Positions 1-5,872 of a stretch of 6,042 bases of DNA are shown piece after piece. Below the pieces are notes generated by a model. The model worked only from the letters and a program-made list of their open reading frames with translations. It was not told the DNA's origin and did not search any database. Position numbers and translations under genes: made by a program. This stretch comes from Microvirga sp. (GTDB lineage Bacteria; Pseudomonadota; Alphaproteobacteria; Rhizobiales; Beijerinckiaceae): positions 92,610 to 98,651 of the forward strand of contig JAKOMT010000009.1 in the NCBI GenBank assembly GCA_022241475.1, in the 5' to 3' direction. The first letter of the stretch is position 1; every line of letters starts with the position of its first letter.

Positions 1-184
1 CCACCAATCCTGCGTCGGCGAGCGCGATCACGTCGCGACGAACCGTCTGCATCGACACTCCGAACGCTTCCGCGAGCACGTCGAGCGTCACGAACCCCTG
101 TGCGTCGAGGCGGGCGAGAATCGCACCCTGACGATCGCTGAGCGGCGGAACCGCCGACTCTTGTGTAATGCGGTGGACTGACAT
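1..184 (-). CDS. DeoR-family transcriptional regulator, N-terminal part (runs off left edge)
   Basis: Reading the minus strand from an ATG at 184-182 gives 61 codons that stay open to the window edge, so only the N-terminus is present. Residues about 16-60 form a typical DeoR winged helix-turn-helix: the segment begins LSDRQGAILARL, continues through VTLDVLAEAFGVS and ends in MQTVRRDVIALADAGL, which matches the family pattern of a first helix, a helix containing LAE.F.VS and a recognition helix with TVRRD. DeoR/GlpR proteins are cytoplasmic, usually repressors, and respond to phosphorylated sugars or polyols through a C-terminal sugar-isomerase-like domain that lies outside this window. The gene is divergent from the SLOG gene and ABC importer, with 54 bases between starts. 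That position suggests, but does not prove, control of the neighbours. The family call is firm; the effector and subfamily are unknown. Confidence 0.88.
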   Translation of the reverse strand, partial: MSVHRITQESAVPPLSDRQGAILARLDAQGFVTLDVLAEAFGVSMQTVRRDVIALADAGLV

Positions 185-238
185 GAATGGAAGATATATT
201 ACGAATGTGAGCTGAGCAAGTCGCGCGCGGAGGATTTG
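185..238. promoter_or_regulatory. Divergent control region between DeoR regulator and SLOG gene
   Basis: This 54-base gap must carry the 5' signals of both divergent genes. It contains an AT-rich core (GATATATTACGAATGTGA, 193-210) that stands out in GC-rich DNA. TATATT at 195-200 matches the -10 consensus at 5 of 6 positions on the plus strand, but the best -35-like box (TGGACT, 174-179) lies inside the regulator gene with only a 15-base spacer. ACGAATGT (201-208) loosely resembles one half of a GlpR-type operator. No complete palindrome is visible. Promoter activity here is inferred mainly from the gene arrangement. Confidence 0.35.
229..233 (+). promoter_or_regulatory. Ribosome binding site deciding the start of the SLOG gene
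   Basis: GGAGG ends 5 bases before the ATG at 239 but only 2 bases before the adjacent in-frame TTG at 236. The spacing favours ATG 239 as the start codon. Confidence 0.65.
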
Positions 239-871
239 ATGTTCTGGTTCGATGATGAAGATGTGTTGAGGCGCGCCGACGGGGCCGCTTTCGACGGCGC
301 GTCGTGGCGCTGGCGGGTCGACGCGGAAGGCGCGCGCGAAGGAGGTCGGCGGGCCGTTTCCGGCCGGGAGGCGATTGAGCTTCTAGCCCATCGCCGCGCG
401 TTGCGTGCGGTGCCGGTCGGCGTGATCGGCCCGAAGGTCGCCAGTCCGCGGCAGGAGGAGACAGCGGCCGCGCTGGGCGCCGCGCTCGCCCGGATGGGAC
501 TTCCAGTGCTCTGCGGCGGCAAGACGGGCGTCATGGCGGCCGTGGCGCGCGGCGTTTCCGAAGCCGGCGGCCTGTGCATCGGGCTGCTCCCCGAAGCCGA
601 TTGGCGTGAAGCCAATCCTCACGTCCTTCCGATCGCCACCGGAATCGGGAAAGCGCGCAACGTTCTGATCGCTCAGGCGGCGCGGGCGCTGATCGCGGTC
701 GGCGGCGAACTCGGCACGCTGACCGAGATCGCGTTCGGACTGCATTTCGAGAAGCCGGTCTTCCTGCTGGAAGGCGCTCCGTCGGTCGATGGAGCGCGGG
801 CGATGGGCGGCGTCGACGACCTTTGTGAAGCGCTGGCGATCGCGCTTCTCGACGAGAGCGCGATGTCATAA
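239..871 (+). CDS. SLOG/LOG-like Rossmann-fold protein (TIGR00725 family), 210 aa
   Basis: The core (about residues 59-195) shows the features of the SLOG superfamily: a first beta strand and turn VGVIGPKVASP (60-70), the nucleotide-binding loop LCGGKTGVMAAVARG (91-105), the conserved GIGKARNVLIA (135-145) and the signature VGGELGTLTEIAFGL (154-168), a variant of the PGGxGTxxE motif of LOG proteins. Proteins of this type bind nucleotides or nucleotide-sugar-like ligands; LOG enzymes remove ribose phosphate from cytokinin nucleotides, but the TIGR00725 branch has no settled function. The family is usually about 160 residues long. This copy has an extra N-terminal segment of about 58 residues, rich in aromatic and acidic residues (FWFDDEDVL, WRWRVD), followed by an EAIELL helix. 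It may be a small separate domain. The start at ATG 239 was chosen by ribosome-site spacing. It lies 50 bases upstream of the importer ATPase on the same strand and could be cotranscribed. The fold is confident; the reaction is unknown. Confidence 0.85.
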   Translation: MFWFDDEDVLRRADGAAFDGASWRWRVDAEGAREGGRRAVSGREAIELLAHRRALRAVPVGVIGPKVASPRQEETAAALGAALARMGLPVLCGGKTGVMAAVARGVSEAGGLCIGLLPEADWREANPHVLPIATGIGKARNVLIAQAARALIAVGGELGTLTEIAFGLHFEKPVFLLEGAPSVDGARAMGGVDDLCEALAIALLDESAMS

Positions 872-897
872 ATCGTACATAGAACGCCCGTAGAAGA

Positions 898-913
898 TGT
901 AATCAAATTTACA
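898..913 (+). promoter_or_regulatory. Inverted repeat TGTAA-N6-TTACA overlapping a -10-like box
   Basis: The 50-base gap between the SLOG gene and the ATPase gene is AT-rich compared with its surroundings. It contains the perfect 5+5 inverted repeat TGTAATCAAATTTACA. The left arm includes TGTAAT (898-903), a 5 of 6 match to the -10 consensus, with a weak CGTACA (874-879) 18 bases upstream as a possible -35. This arrangement suits an operator over a promoter for the importer genes, but the regulator is unknown and a 5-base arm can occur by chance. Confidence 0.4.
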
Positions 914-921
914 GGTTTCTC

Positions 922-2049
922 ATGATCGAGCTTCAAGCCGTCACCCGGCGCTTCGGCGCGACGACCGTCCTCGACGGGATCGACCTGACCGTGGCGGAGG
1001 GCTCCTTCGTCGCGCTCCTCGGACCATCCGGCTGTGGCAAGTCCACGTTGCTGCGCCTGATCGCAGGGCTGGACCGTCCGACAGCCGGGGAGATCCGCAT
1101 TCGCGGTCGGAATGTCGAGGAAGACGGGCCGGCCGGTCGGAACGTCGCCATGGTGTTCCAGTCCTACGCGCTCTATCCCCACCTCACCGTCGCCCAGAAC
1201 ATCGCGCTGCCGCTGGCCATGCGGCGCCTCGGACGGTTCGGTCGATCGCCTCTGGGCGCCCTCTCGCGTGAGGTTCGCGAAACGCGGCGCGCCATCGCTC
1301 GGGAGGCGGCCGACGTCGCGCGGGCCCTCGAGCTGGACGCGCTGCTCGCGCGCAAGCCCGCCGCGCTCTCGGGCGGCCAGAAACAACGCGTCGCCCTGGC
1401 GCGGGCGCTGGTGCGCGATCCCGTCGCGTTCCTGCTCGACGAGCCGCTCTCGAATCTCGACGCCCGCCTGCGGGTGCAGATGCGCGCCGAAATATCGGCG
1501 CTTCACCGCCGCACCGGCCGGACCTTCATCCACGTGACGCACGACCAATCCGAGGCGATGGGCATGGCCGACCGCGTCGCGGTCATGCTCGAGGGCCGGA
1601 TCGCGCAGGAGGGGCCGCCCCGCGAACTCTACGAACGCCCGGCGAGCCGCGCCGTCGCCGCTTTCGTCGGCGCGCATCCCATCAACCTCGTCCCGGGCCC
1701 CAAGGGCGGCGGGTTGCCCGCCGATTTCTCCTTCCTGCCGGCGCCGAAGGGCGGACCGGTCGTGGTCGGATTGCGGCCGGAGCATCTGAGGCCGCGGGCG
1801 GGCGGGCGGTTGTCGGCGCGCCTCGTGCGCACCGAATATCAGGGCCAGGAAATCCTGGTCGACCTCGTCCTCGCGGATGGGACGGCGATGCGCGCGACGG
1901 CCGATGCGGGCTGGCCCGTTCCCGCGCCCGGCGACGCGTTTAGTCTCGATTTCGCGGAACGCGATCTGCACGCGTTCGACGCCGCCGACGGTCGACGTCT
2001 CGTCGCGCCTTGGGCTGGCGACATGCGGGAGGCCGCCGCATGCGCCTGA
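922..2049 (+). CDS. ABC importer ATP-binding protein, MalK/UgpC type, 375 aa
   Basis: This is the cytoplasmic ATPase subunit that powers the importer encoded by the next three genes. All nucleotide-binding motifs are intact: Walker A GPSGCGKST (34-42), Q-loop Gln80 in MVFQSYALYPHL, signature LSGGQ (149-153), Walker B FLLDEP (170-175), D-loop SNLD (177-180) and switch His207 in VTHDQSEA. The C-terminal 130 or so residues form the TOBE regulatory domain of the carbohydrate (CUT1) branch, recognisable from VVVGLRPEHLRP (about 276-287). Compared from memory with E. coli MalK, the stretch between YPH and LSGGQ is about 17 residues longer, with an arginine-rich insert around residues 101-122. The start at ATG 922 fits the homology, although only a short AGG (913-915) serves as ribosome site. 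The end overlaps the first permease gene by 10 bases. The family is certain; the transported solute is not. Confidence 0.95.
   Translation: MIELQAVTRRFGATTVLDGIDLTVAEGSFVALLGPSGCGKSTLLRLIAGLDRPTAGEIRIRGRNVEEDGPAGRNVAMVFQSYALYPHLTVAQNIALPLAMRRLGRFGRSPLGALSREVRETRRAIAREAADVARALELDALLARKPAALSGGQKQRVALARALVRDPVAFLLDEPLSNLDARLRVQMRAEISALHRRTGRTFIHVTHDQSEAMGMADRVAVMLEGRIAQEGPPRELYERPASRAVAAFVGAHPINLVPGPKGGGLPADFSFLPAPKGGPVVVGLRPEHLRPRAGGRLSARLVRTEYQGQEILVDLVLADGTAMRATADAGWPVPAPGDAFSLDFAERDLHAFDAADGRRLVAPWAGDMREAAACA
2027..2032 (+). promoter_or_regulatory. Ribosome binding site deciding the start of permease 1
   Basis: GGGAGG lies 7 bases before the ATG at 2040. It supports that start over the upstream in-frame TTG at 2010, and sits inside the end of the ATPase gene, as expected for translational coupling. 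Confidence 0.75.
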
Positions 2050-2939
2050 ACCGCTCCTTTCGCGAAGCGGCGACGACGCTCTGGCTCGTCGGGCCGGCGA
2101 CGACGGCGATGATCATGCTGATTTTCGCGCCCGTCGCGATCGTCGCCCTGCTCGCCTTTACGGACTACCAGTTCGGAGACCGGCGCTTCGCCTTCGTCGG
2201 GCTCGAGAATTTCCAGCAGATCTTCGGCGATCCACAGGCGCGCCGGGCCGTAACCAACACGCTCCTCTACGCGGCGATCGTCATCCCGGTCTCGATCTTC
2301 TTCGGCCTCGTCGTGGCGCTGGGCCTGCATGGGCTGACGGCGCGGGCGCCGCGGCTGGCCTCCGCCTTGCGCGCAGCCTATTTCCTGCCGGTCGCGGCGA
2401 CGCTCGTCGCGATGGCGGTCGTCTGGCAGATGCTCCTGCATCCGTCGATCGGCCTCTTCAACCAGGCGCTCGCCCTCGCGGGCGTCGCCGGTCCCGCGTG
2501 GCTGTCCGATCGCAACCTCGTTCTCTGGACGCTCGCCGTCATCGGGATCTGGCAGACGGTCGGCTACAACATGGTGCTGTTTCTCGCCGGGCTCGCGGCG
2601 ATCCCGCAGGACCTTTACGACGCGGCGGCCGCCGACGGGGCCGATCATCCGTGGGAGCGCTTCTGGACCGTGACCTGGCCGATGCTCGGTCCGACCACAC
2701 TGTTCGTCGCGGTGATCACGGCGACGGGCGCTTTCCGGGTGTTCGAGACGGTCGCGACCCTCACTCAGGGCGGTCCGGCCTTCGCCTCGGACGTCCTCGT
2801 CTACGCCATGTACCGCGAAGGATTCGTCTATTTCCGGGCGGGCTATTCCAGCGCGATCACCATGGTGTTCTTCGCGCTCGTCCTCGCCGTGACGCTCCTC
2901 AAGATCCGGTTCCTCGAGCGGCGAGTGCATTATCGATGA
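2040..2939 (+). CDS. ABC importer permease 1 (UgpA/MalF-like), 299 aa
   Basis: This is an inner-membrane channel subunit of the CUT1 (carbohydrate) class. Six hydrophobic segments are visible at about residues 14-41, 71-97, 110-132, 161-188, 217-240 and 273-291. The cytoplasmic EAA loop that docks on the ATPase lies between the fourth and fifth segments: DLYDAAAADGAD from residue 191, with Gly200 at the conserved position and WTVTWPML completing the motif. The sequence before the second segment (FVGLENFQQIF) is the usual N-terminal pattern of these permeases. It begins inside the ATPase gene with a 10-base overlap and a strong ribosome site, and its TGA overlaps the next ATG, so the three proteins are probably made in balanced amounts. 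Its length is normal for UgpA-like proteins, which lack the long periplasmic domain of E. coli MalF. Nothing is missing or broken. The substrate is not indicated. Confidence 0.95.
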   Translation: MRLNRSFREAATTLWLVGPATTAMIMLIFAPVAIVALLAFTDYQFGDRRFAFVGLENFQQIFGDPQARRAVTNTLLYAAIVIPVSIFFGLVVALGLHGLTARAPRLASALRAAYFLPVAATLVAMAVVWQMLLHPSIGLFNQALALAGVAGPAWLSDRNLVLWTLAVIGIWQTVGYNMVLFLAGLAAIPQDLYDAAAADGADHPWERFWTVTWPMLGPTTLFVAVITATGAFRVFETVATLTQGGPAFASDVLVYAMYREGFVYFRAGYSSAITMVFFALVLAVTLLKIRFLERRVHYR

Positions 2940-3766
2940 ACGCGCATTGGACCCTCGGGCGCGCCGCCGCGCTCTGCATGCTCGTCGCGGGCGCGGCGAT
3001 CACGCTCCTCCCCTTCTTCTGGATGCTCTCGCTGTCGTTCAAGGCGGCGGACGAGATCTTCACGCCGACGATCGAGCTTCTGCCCCGAAGCCTGCATTTC
3101 GCCAACTACGTCGCGGCGTTCACCCGCACCGACCTGCCGCTCTACCTCATGAACGGCGCCTTCGTCTGCGCGGCGGTTTTGTTCTTCCAGGTCGTCTTCG
3201 CCGTACCGCTCGCTTTCGCGCTGGCGCAACGTCGCTTCCTTGGATCGGGCCTGCTGTTCGGTCTTGTGATCGCGGGATTGCTGGTGCCGTTCCACGTCAC
3301 CGCGATCCCGATCTTCCTCGGCCTCGCGCAGTTCAAGCTGATCAACACCTACACCGCGCTCATCCTGCCTTTCGTGGCGTCGGTGTTCGGCGTCTTCCTG
3401 TTCCGCCAGGCTTTTCGGGCGATGCCCGCCGAATTGTTCGAGGCGGCGCGGGTCGACGGGCTGTCGGAGACCGCCATCGTCTGGCGCATCGCGTTCCCGC
3501 TGGCGCTGCCTTCGGCGACGGCCTTCGCCATTTTCTCGATCGTCGCGCACTGGAACGACCTGTTCTGGCCGCTGATCGCGACGACGAGCCCCGAACTCGC
3601 CACGCCTCCGCGCGGCATCCTCTACTTCCGCGATCGGGAATCCGGCTACGACGTCGGTCCCCTGATGGCGGCGACGGTCATCGTCGTCGCACCGATGGTC
3701 GCGGCCTTTCTCGTCGCCCAACGCCGCTTCGTGCAAGGCATCGCCGCAGGCGGCCTGAAGGGGTGA
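2936..3766 (+). CDS. ABC importer permease 2 (UgpE/MalG-like), 276 aa
   Basis: This is the second channel subunit, partner of permease 1. A first membrane segment at about residues 10-34 is followed by the family's typical SLSFKAADEIFT; further hydrophobic segments lie at about 70-95, 104-128, 138-158, 198-222 and 243-265. The EAA loop is canonical: ELFEAARVDGLSE with EAARVDG at residues 169-175, followed by IVWRIAFPLALP. WNDLFWPLI, just after the fifth segment, is another conserved mark of MalG/UgpE proteins. The start is the ATG at 2936 in an ATGA overlap with the permease 1 stop. The same frame stays open far upstream across permease 1, but that part has no permease character and is a GC-driven shadow. 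No clear ribosome site precedes the start, so translation probably depends on coupling. The gene is intact. Confidence 0.95.
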   Translation: MNAHWTLGRAAALCMLVAGAAITLLPFFWMLSLSFKAADEIFTPTIELLPRSLHFANYVAAFTRTDLPLYLMNGAFVCAAVLFFQVVFAVPLAFALAQRRFLGSGLLFGLVIAGLLVPFHVTAIPIFLGLAQFKLINTYTALILPFVASVFGVFLFRQAFRAMPAELFEAARVDGLSETAIVWRIAFPLALPSATAFAIFSIVAHWNDLFWPLIATTSPELATPPRGILYFRDRESGYDVGPLMAATVIVVAPMVAAFLVAQRRFVQGIAAGGLKG

Positions 3767-3848
3767 TCGGCGAGCATCACACAAGAGCGCGAAGAACGCG
3801 CCGCAGACGCTATCCAAGTCCGTAACCGCACACATGACGGAGACACCG
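3767..3848 (+). other. 82-base gap before the solute-binding protein, with a small hairpin
   Basis: This gap separates the tightly packed ATPase and permease genes from the binding-protein gene. It contains GCGCG-AAGAA-CGCGC (3787-3801), a 5-bp stem with a 5-base loop and no T-run after it. I see no convincing -35/-10 pair. It could be a stabilising or attenuating mRNA structure, or chance in GC-rich DNA. Confidence 0.3.
3838..3842 (+). promoter_or_regulatory. Ribosome binding site deciding the start of the solute-binding protein
   Basis: CGGAG ends 6 bases before the ATG at 3849. That start gives a clean signal peptide beginning MKRTLL. The in-frame ATG at 3834 has no ribosome site and would add METP-like residues ahead of it. 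Confidence 0.7.
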
Positions 3849-5102
3849 ATGAAGCGCACCCTTCTCGCGGCCGCTTTCGCCCTCGCAGGCGTCGCGACCG
3901 CCCAGGCGGAGACCTCGATCCGCCTGCACTACGCCATTCCGACCATCTGGGCGCCCGCGATCGAGAAGCTCACGGAAGCTTTCCACGCGGCGCATCCCGA
4001 CGTTCGCGTCGTCGTCGACGGCCCCGCCGAGAGCTACGAGGACGGCGTGCAGCGCCTGCTGCGCGAGAACGTCGCGGGCTCGATTCCTGACGTCGCCTTC
4101 GTCGGCCTCAATCTCTGGCGCGTTCTCGAGGCGCGCGGCCTCGCGCAGCAACTCGAACCCTTCATGGGCGACAAGGAGGCCTTTCTCGCCGAGGGTTACG
4201 GCCCCGCGGCGCGTCTGGGCGAGTTCAACGGAAACACTTTTGCGCTCGGCGCTTCCGCCTCGACTCTCGTGATGTACGTCAACGTCGATCTCGTCGAGCA
4301 GGCGGGCGGTTCGATGGCCGATTTCCCGCAGGATTGGGACGGCCTGATCGACCTCGCCGCGCGCATCGACGCGCTTGGCCCGACGACGGACGGAATCTGG
4401 CTGCAGCGCCACGACTGGCGATTCCAGTCGCTGCTCGGGTCCTACGGCGGGCGCCCGATGACCCCGGACGAGAGCGACATCGCTTTCGACGACGAAGCGG
4501 GCTTCGCCGCCGCGCGCCTGTTCAACCGCTTCACGGCCGAAGCGGGCATGAAGACGTACGACACCAACGAGGCGCGTCAGGCTTTCCCCGCCGGCGCGCT
4601 CGGCATCATGCTGGAGAGCTCGTCCCTCCTGAACCGCTTCGTCGAAGGCGCAGGCGATCGCTTCGAGATGGCGCTTCTGCCGCTCCCGGTCTCCGCCGCT
4701 CCGGAGGAGGTGTCCTTTCCGACTGGCGGCTCGGGAATCGTCATGCTCGCCACCGATCCGGCGCAGCAGGAGGCCGCCTGGACCTTCATGCGCTTCGCCA
4801 CGGGGCCCGAGGGCGCCAAGATCATCGTCGAGAACACCGGCTTCGCCCCGACGAACTCAGTCGTCGTCGAGGATGAGGCCTATCTCGCCGACTTCTACGC
4901 CGCCAATCCCCTCGTCAAGCCGGCGCACGAGCAGATCGCCCGCTTCGGCGGCCCCTGGTACGCCTTCCCCGGCGATCAGGGCGTGGCCGTGACCGATCTG
5001 ATCGCAGCCGCCATGGTCGAGATCTCGGACGGCCAGGCCGATCCCGAAGAAGCGGTTCGCGCCCTCGCTGACGCCATGCGCGACCGTCTCGACATGAACT
5101 GA
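3849..5102 (+). CDS. ABC importer periplasmic solute-binding protein, family 1 (UgpB/MalE-like), 417 aa
   Basis: This protein captures the solute in the periplasm and delivers it to the permeases. From ATG 3849 it begins with a signal peptide of about 20 residues, MKRTLLAAAFALAGVATAQA, with a type I cleavage site before Glu21. The mature protein follows the family 1 pattern: a first strand IRLHYAI, a helix with EKLTEAFHAAHPDV, the PDVAF strand, the hinge strand LVMYVNVDLVEQAG, DWDGLIDLAARI, and a C-terminal lobe with TGGSGIVML and AAWTFMRFATGPEGA. The length matches the family (about 400-440). It lacks the N-terminal WH-x-M signature of UgpB and the GLRLGN-type segment near the C-terminus of E. 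coli UgpB, where FGGPWYAFPGDQG is found instead. Glycerol 3-phosphate is therefore not the obvious ligand; a sugar, polyol or related solute is possible. It is the last gene of the importer set. Class certain, ligand unknown. Confidence 0.93.
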   Translation: MKRTLLAAAFALAGVATAQAETSIRLHYAIPTIWAPAIEKLTEAFHAAHPDVRVVVDGPAESYEDGVQRLLRENVAGSIPDVAFVGLNLWRVLEARGLAQQLEPFMGDKEAFLAEGYGPAARLGEFNGNTFALGASASTLVMYVNVDLVEQAGGSMADFPQDWDGLIDLAARIDALGPTTDGIWLQRHDWRFQSLLGSYGGRPMTPDESDIAFDDEAGFAAARLFNRFTAEAGMKTYDTNEARQAFPAGALGIMLESSSLLNRFVEGAGDRFEMALLPLPVSAAPEEVSFPTGGSGIVMLATDPAQQEAAWTFMRFATGPEGAKIIVENTGFAPTNSVVVEDEAYLADFYAANPLVKPAHEQIARFGGPWYAFPGDQGVAVTDLIAAAMVEISDGQADPEEAVRALADAMRDRLDMN

Positions 5103-5112
5103 GCTGCAGCTC
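5101..5112. repeat. 12-base perfect palindrome at the binding-protein stop codon
   Basis: GAGCTGCAGCTC is self-complementary across all 12 bases and overlaps the TGA stop of the solute-binding protein gene. With no loop it would form only a poor hairpin in RNA, but a protein-binding role is possible. It may also be chance. Confidence 0.3.
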
Positions 5113-5120
5113 GATCGCCC

Positions 5121-5156
5121 GAACGCCGCGCCCGCGAATTTCACGGCGCGGCGTTC
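5121..5156 (+). terminator. Strong hairpin downstream of the importer genes (12-bp perfect stem)
   Basis: GAACGCCGCGCC (5121-5132) and GGCGCGGCGTTC (5145-5156) are exact reverse complements separated by 12 bases. The stem starts 18 bases after the binding-protein stop codon, where an operon-end structure is expected. No T-run follows, so it is not a classical intrinsic terminator. It may act in 3' mRNA protection, as a rho-assisted end, or as an L-shaped terminator. The hairpin itself is certain from the bases; its role is inferred. Confidence 0.5.
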
Positions 5157-5191
5157 TCGCGAAAACAAGGCGGCTGGGGCGGCGCTTCCTG

Positions 5192-5218
5192 GGCGACCCT
5201 TGCGCCGGCAGGGTCGCC
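5192..5218. repeat. Second perfect hairpin (9-bp stem)
   Basis: GGCGACCCT (5192-5200) and AGGGTCGCC (5210-5218) are exact reverse complements around a 9-base loop, 35 bases after the first hairpin. There is no T-run on either strand. It may be part of the same 3' end structure or a repetitive extragenic palindrome. Confidence 0.4.
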
Positions 5219-5296
5219 GGAAAGACCATTCGTCGGGGCTGTACAGGCGTGAGGCTGCCTGAGACTGCTGACCTACCAGAGCGCCATCATCCGGCC

Positions 5297-5343
5297 CTAA
5301 CCGACGCCGGCGAAAGCAGGCGCCCCGCTGCAAAGTCGCAGCG
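5297..5343. repeat. Probable degenerate dispersed intergenic repeat
   Basis: The minus strand reads GCGCCTGCTTTCGCCGGCGT, which in one frame translates as GAPAFAGVG. That peptide is a familiar by-product of short palindromic repeats scattered through many alphaproteobacterial genomes, usually seen as (R)GAPAFAGVT in spurious ORFs. The neighbouring CGCTGC-AAAGTC-GCAGCG (5326-5343) is a perfect 6-bp hairpin. The assignment rests on remembered resemblance; copy number in this genome cannot be judged here. Confidence 0.3.
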
Positions 5344-5588
5344 AGGAGCCTCCGATGAATTCCGCATGATGACGCCGGCGGCCCCGCCGCGTTCGCCATT
5401 CCCGCCGCCGCTCAGGACAAAGTTCAGGTCCAGTGGCGGCACACGCCATGGGCAGAGCACTCGGTGTGCTGCTCAAGGGCGTCGCTACAGGCATCAACGC
5501 TTCTCGGGACCACTACGAGGTCGTCCCCTCTTTCCGCAGCGCCCACGCCGAGGCGACGACGAACGCCATCGCGGCGTTCCGAGCTCGC
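5343..5588 (+). pseudogene. ugpB: Decayed 5' end of a ugpB-like solute-binding protein gene
   Basis: A plausible ribosome site GAGGAG (5343-5348) stands 6 bases before ATG 5355, but that frame stops after four codons at TGA 5367. In the next frame, 5371-5445 reads like the end of a signal peptide and mature N-terminus: PAAFAIPAAAQDKVQVQWRH. After an apparent 2-base insertion in CACAC (5440-5444), the sequence continues in another frame from 5445 as AMGRALGVLLKGVATGINAS, then RDHYEVVPSFRSAHAEA and IAAFRA, ending near 5588. Joined, this follows the start of UgpB: a WH-x-M motif, LG, (F)NA....Y.VVP and IAAFR, all recalled from E. coli UgpB. The second Trp of the expected QWWH is Arg (TGG to CGG). 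The rest of the gene, more than 350 residues, is absent. It is a real relic by pattern, but I could not align it, so the exact ends and number of lesions are approximate. It differs from the intact binding protein upstream. Confidence 0.65.
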
Positions 5589-5872
5589 AGAGATCGCCCG
5601 CGACCGCGCGCGGCGGATTGCTGGCCGCTGAGCTCGGGCCGAGCTCGCGAGTTTTGTTGCACAGTTCGAAGACGACCACGTGCGCCACGGACGCCATCGC
5701 ATCGTGCGGGATGGCGCCGGGCCGTACCGGATGATGCAGACCCGGACTGCCCGGTCCCGATACGCCGGCGCTGGACGAGGATGGCGGGTTGGCGGCGCTT
5801 TTTCGCGGCGCCCTCGCGCGCATTCTGGGGCTGTTGGCGGCGGCCGGGCGCGTGGCGCGCGGGCCCTGAACG
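5589..5872 (+). other. Intergenic stretch with a C-terminus-like open frame (5735-5869)
   Basis: No intact gene is visible here on either strand. CCGAGCTCGC occurs twice (5579-5588 and 5639-5648), and GAGCTCGGGCCGAGCTC (5630-5646) is nearly palindromic. From 5735 a plus-strand frame with no start codon reads to TGA 5867-5869; its later part (TPALDEDGGLAALFRGALAR, then ILGLLAAAGRVARGP) has the amphipathic, alanine-leucine-rich look and codon choice of a genuine protein C-terminus, and it ends only 3 bases before a terminator. It may be the tail of a gene whose front was lost, but a fortuitous GC-rich frame of about 44 codons cannot be excluded. Confidence 0.25.

Noticed and set aside
673..1971. 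Long minus-strand open frame opposite the SLOG and ATPase genes
   Set aside because: It is antisense to two well-supported genes, with the Arg/Asp/Gly-rich composition typical of GC-rich shadow frames and no recognisable motif.
1877..2935. Upstream in-frame extension of permease 2, which would make a 629-residue protein
   Set aside because: The extension overlaps the ATPase end and all of permease 1, is arginine-rich without membrane segments, and the ATGA start at 2936 begins exactly where permease homology begins.
2930..3859. Long minus-strand open frame opposite permease 2
   Set aside because: It is extremely rich in Arg, Glu and Asp, antisense to a clear permease, and has no domain pattern.
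5645..5668. TTTTGTTGCACAGTTCG as a possible insertion-sequence end
   Set aside because: It vaguely resembles some transposon termini, but no matching inverted end, target duplication or transposase fragment is visible.
5249..5734. 161-codon plus-strand frame in the intergenic region
   Set aside because: Its composition (Arg, Pro, Ser, Thr) and lack of motifs point to a spurious frame; the ugpB-like signal in the same DNA lies in the other two frames.
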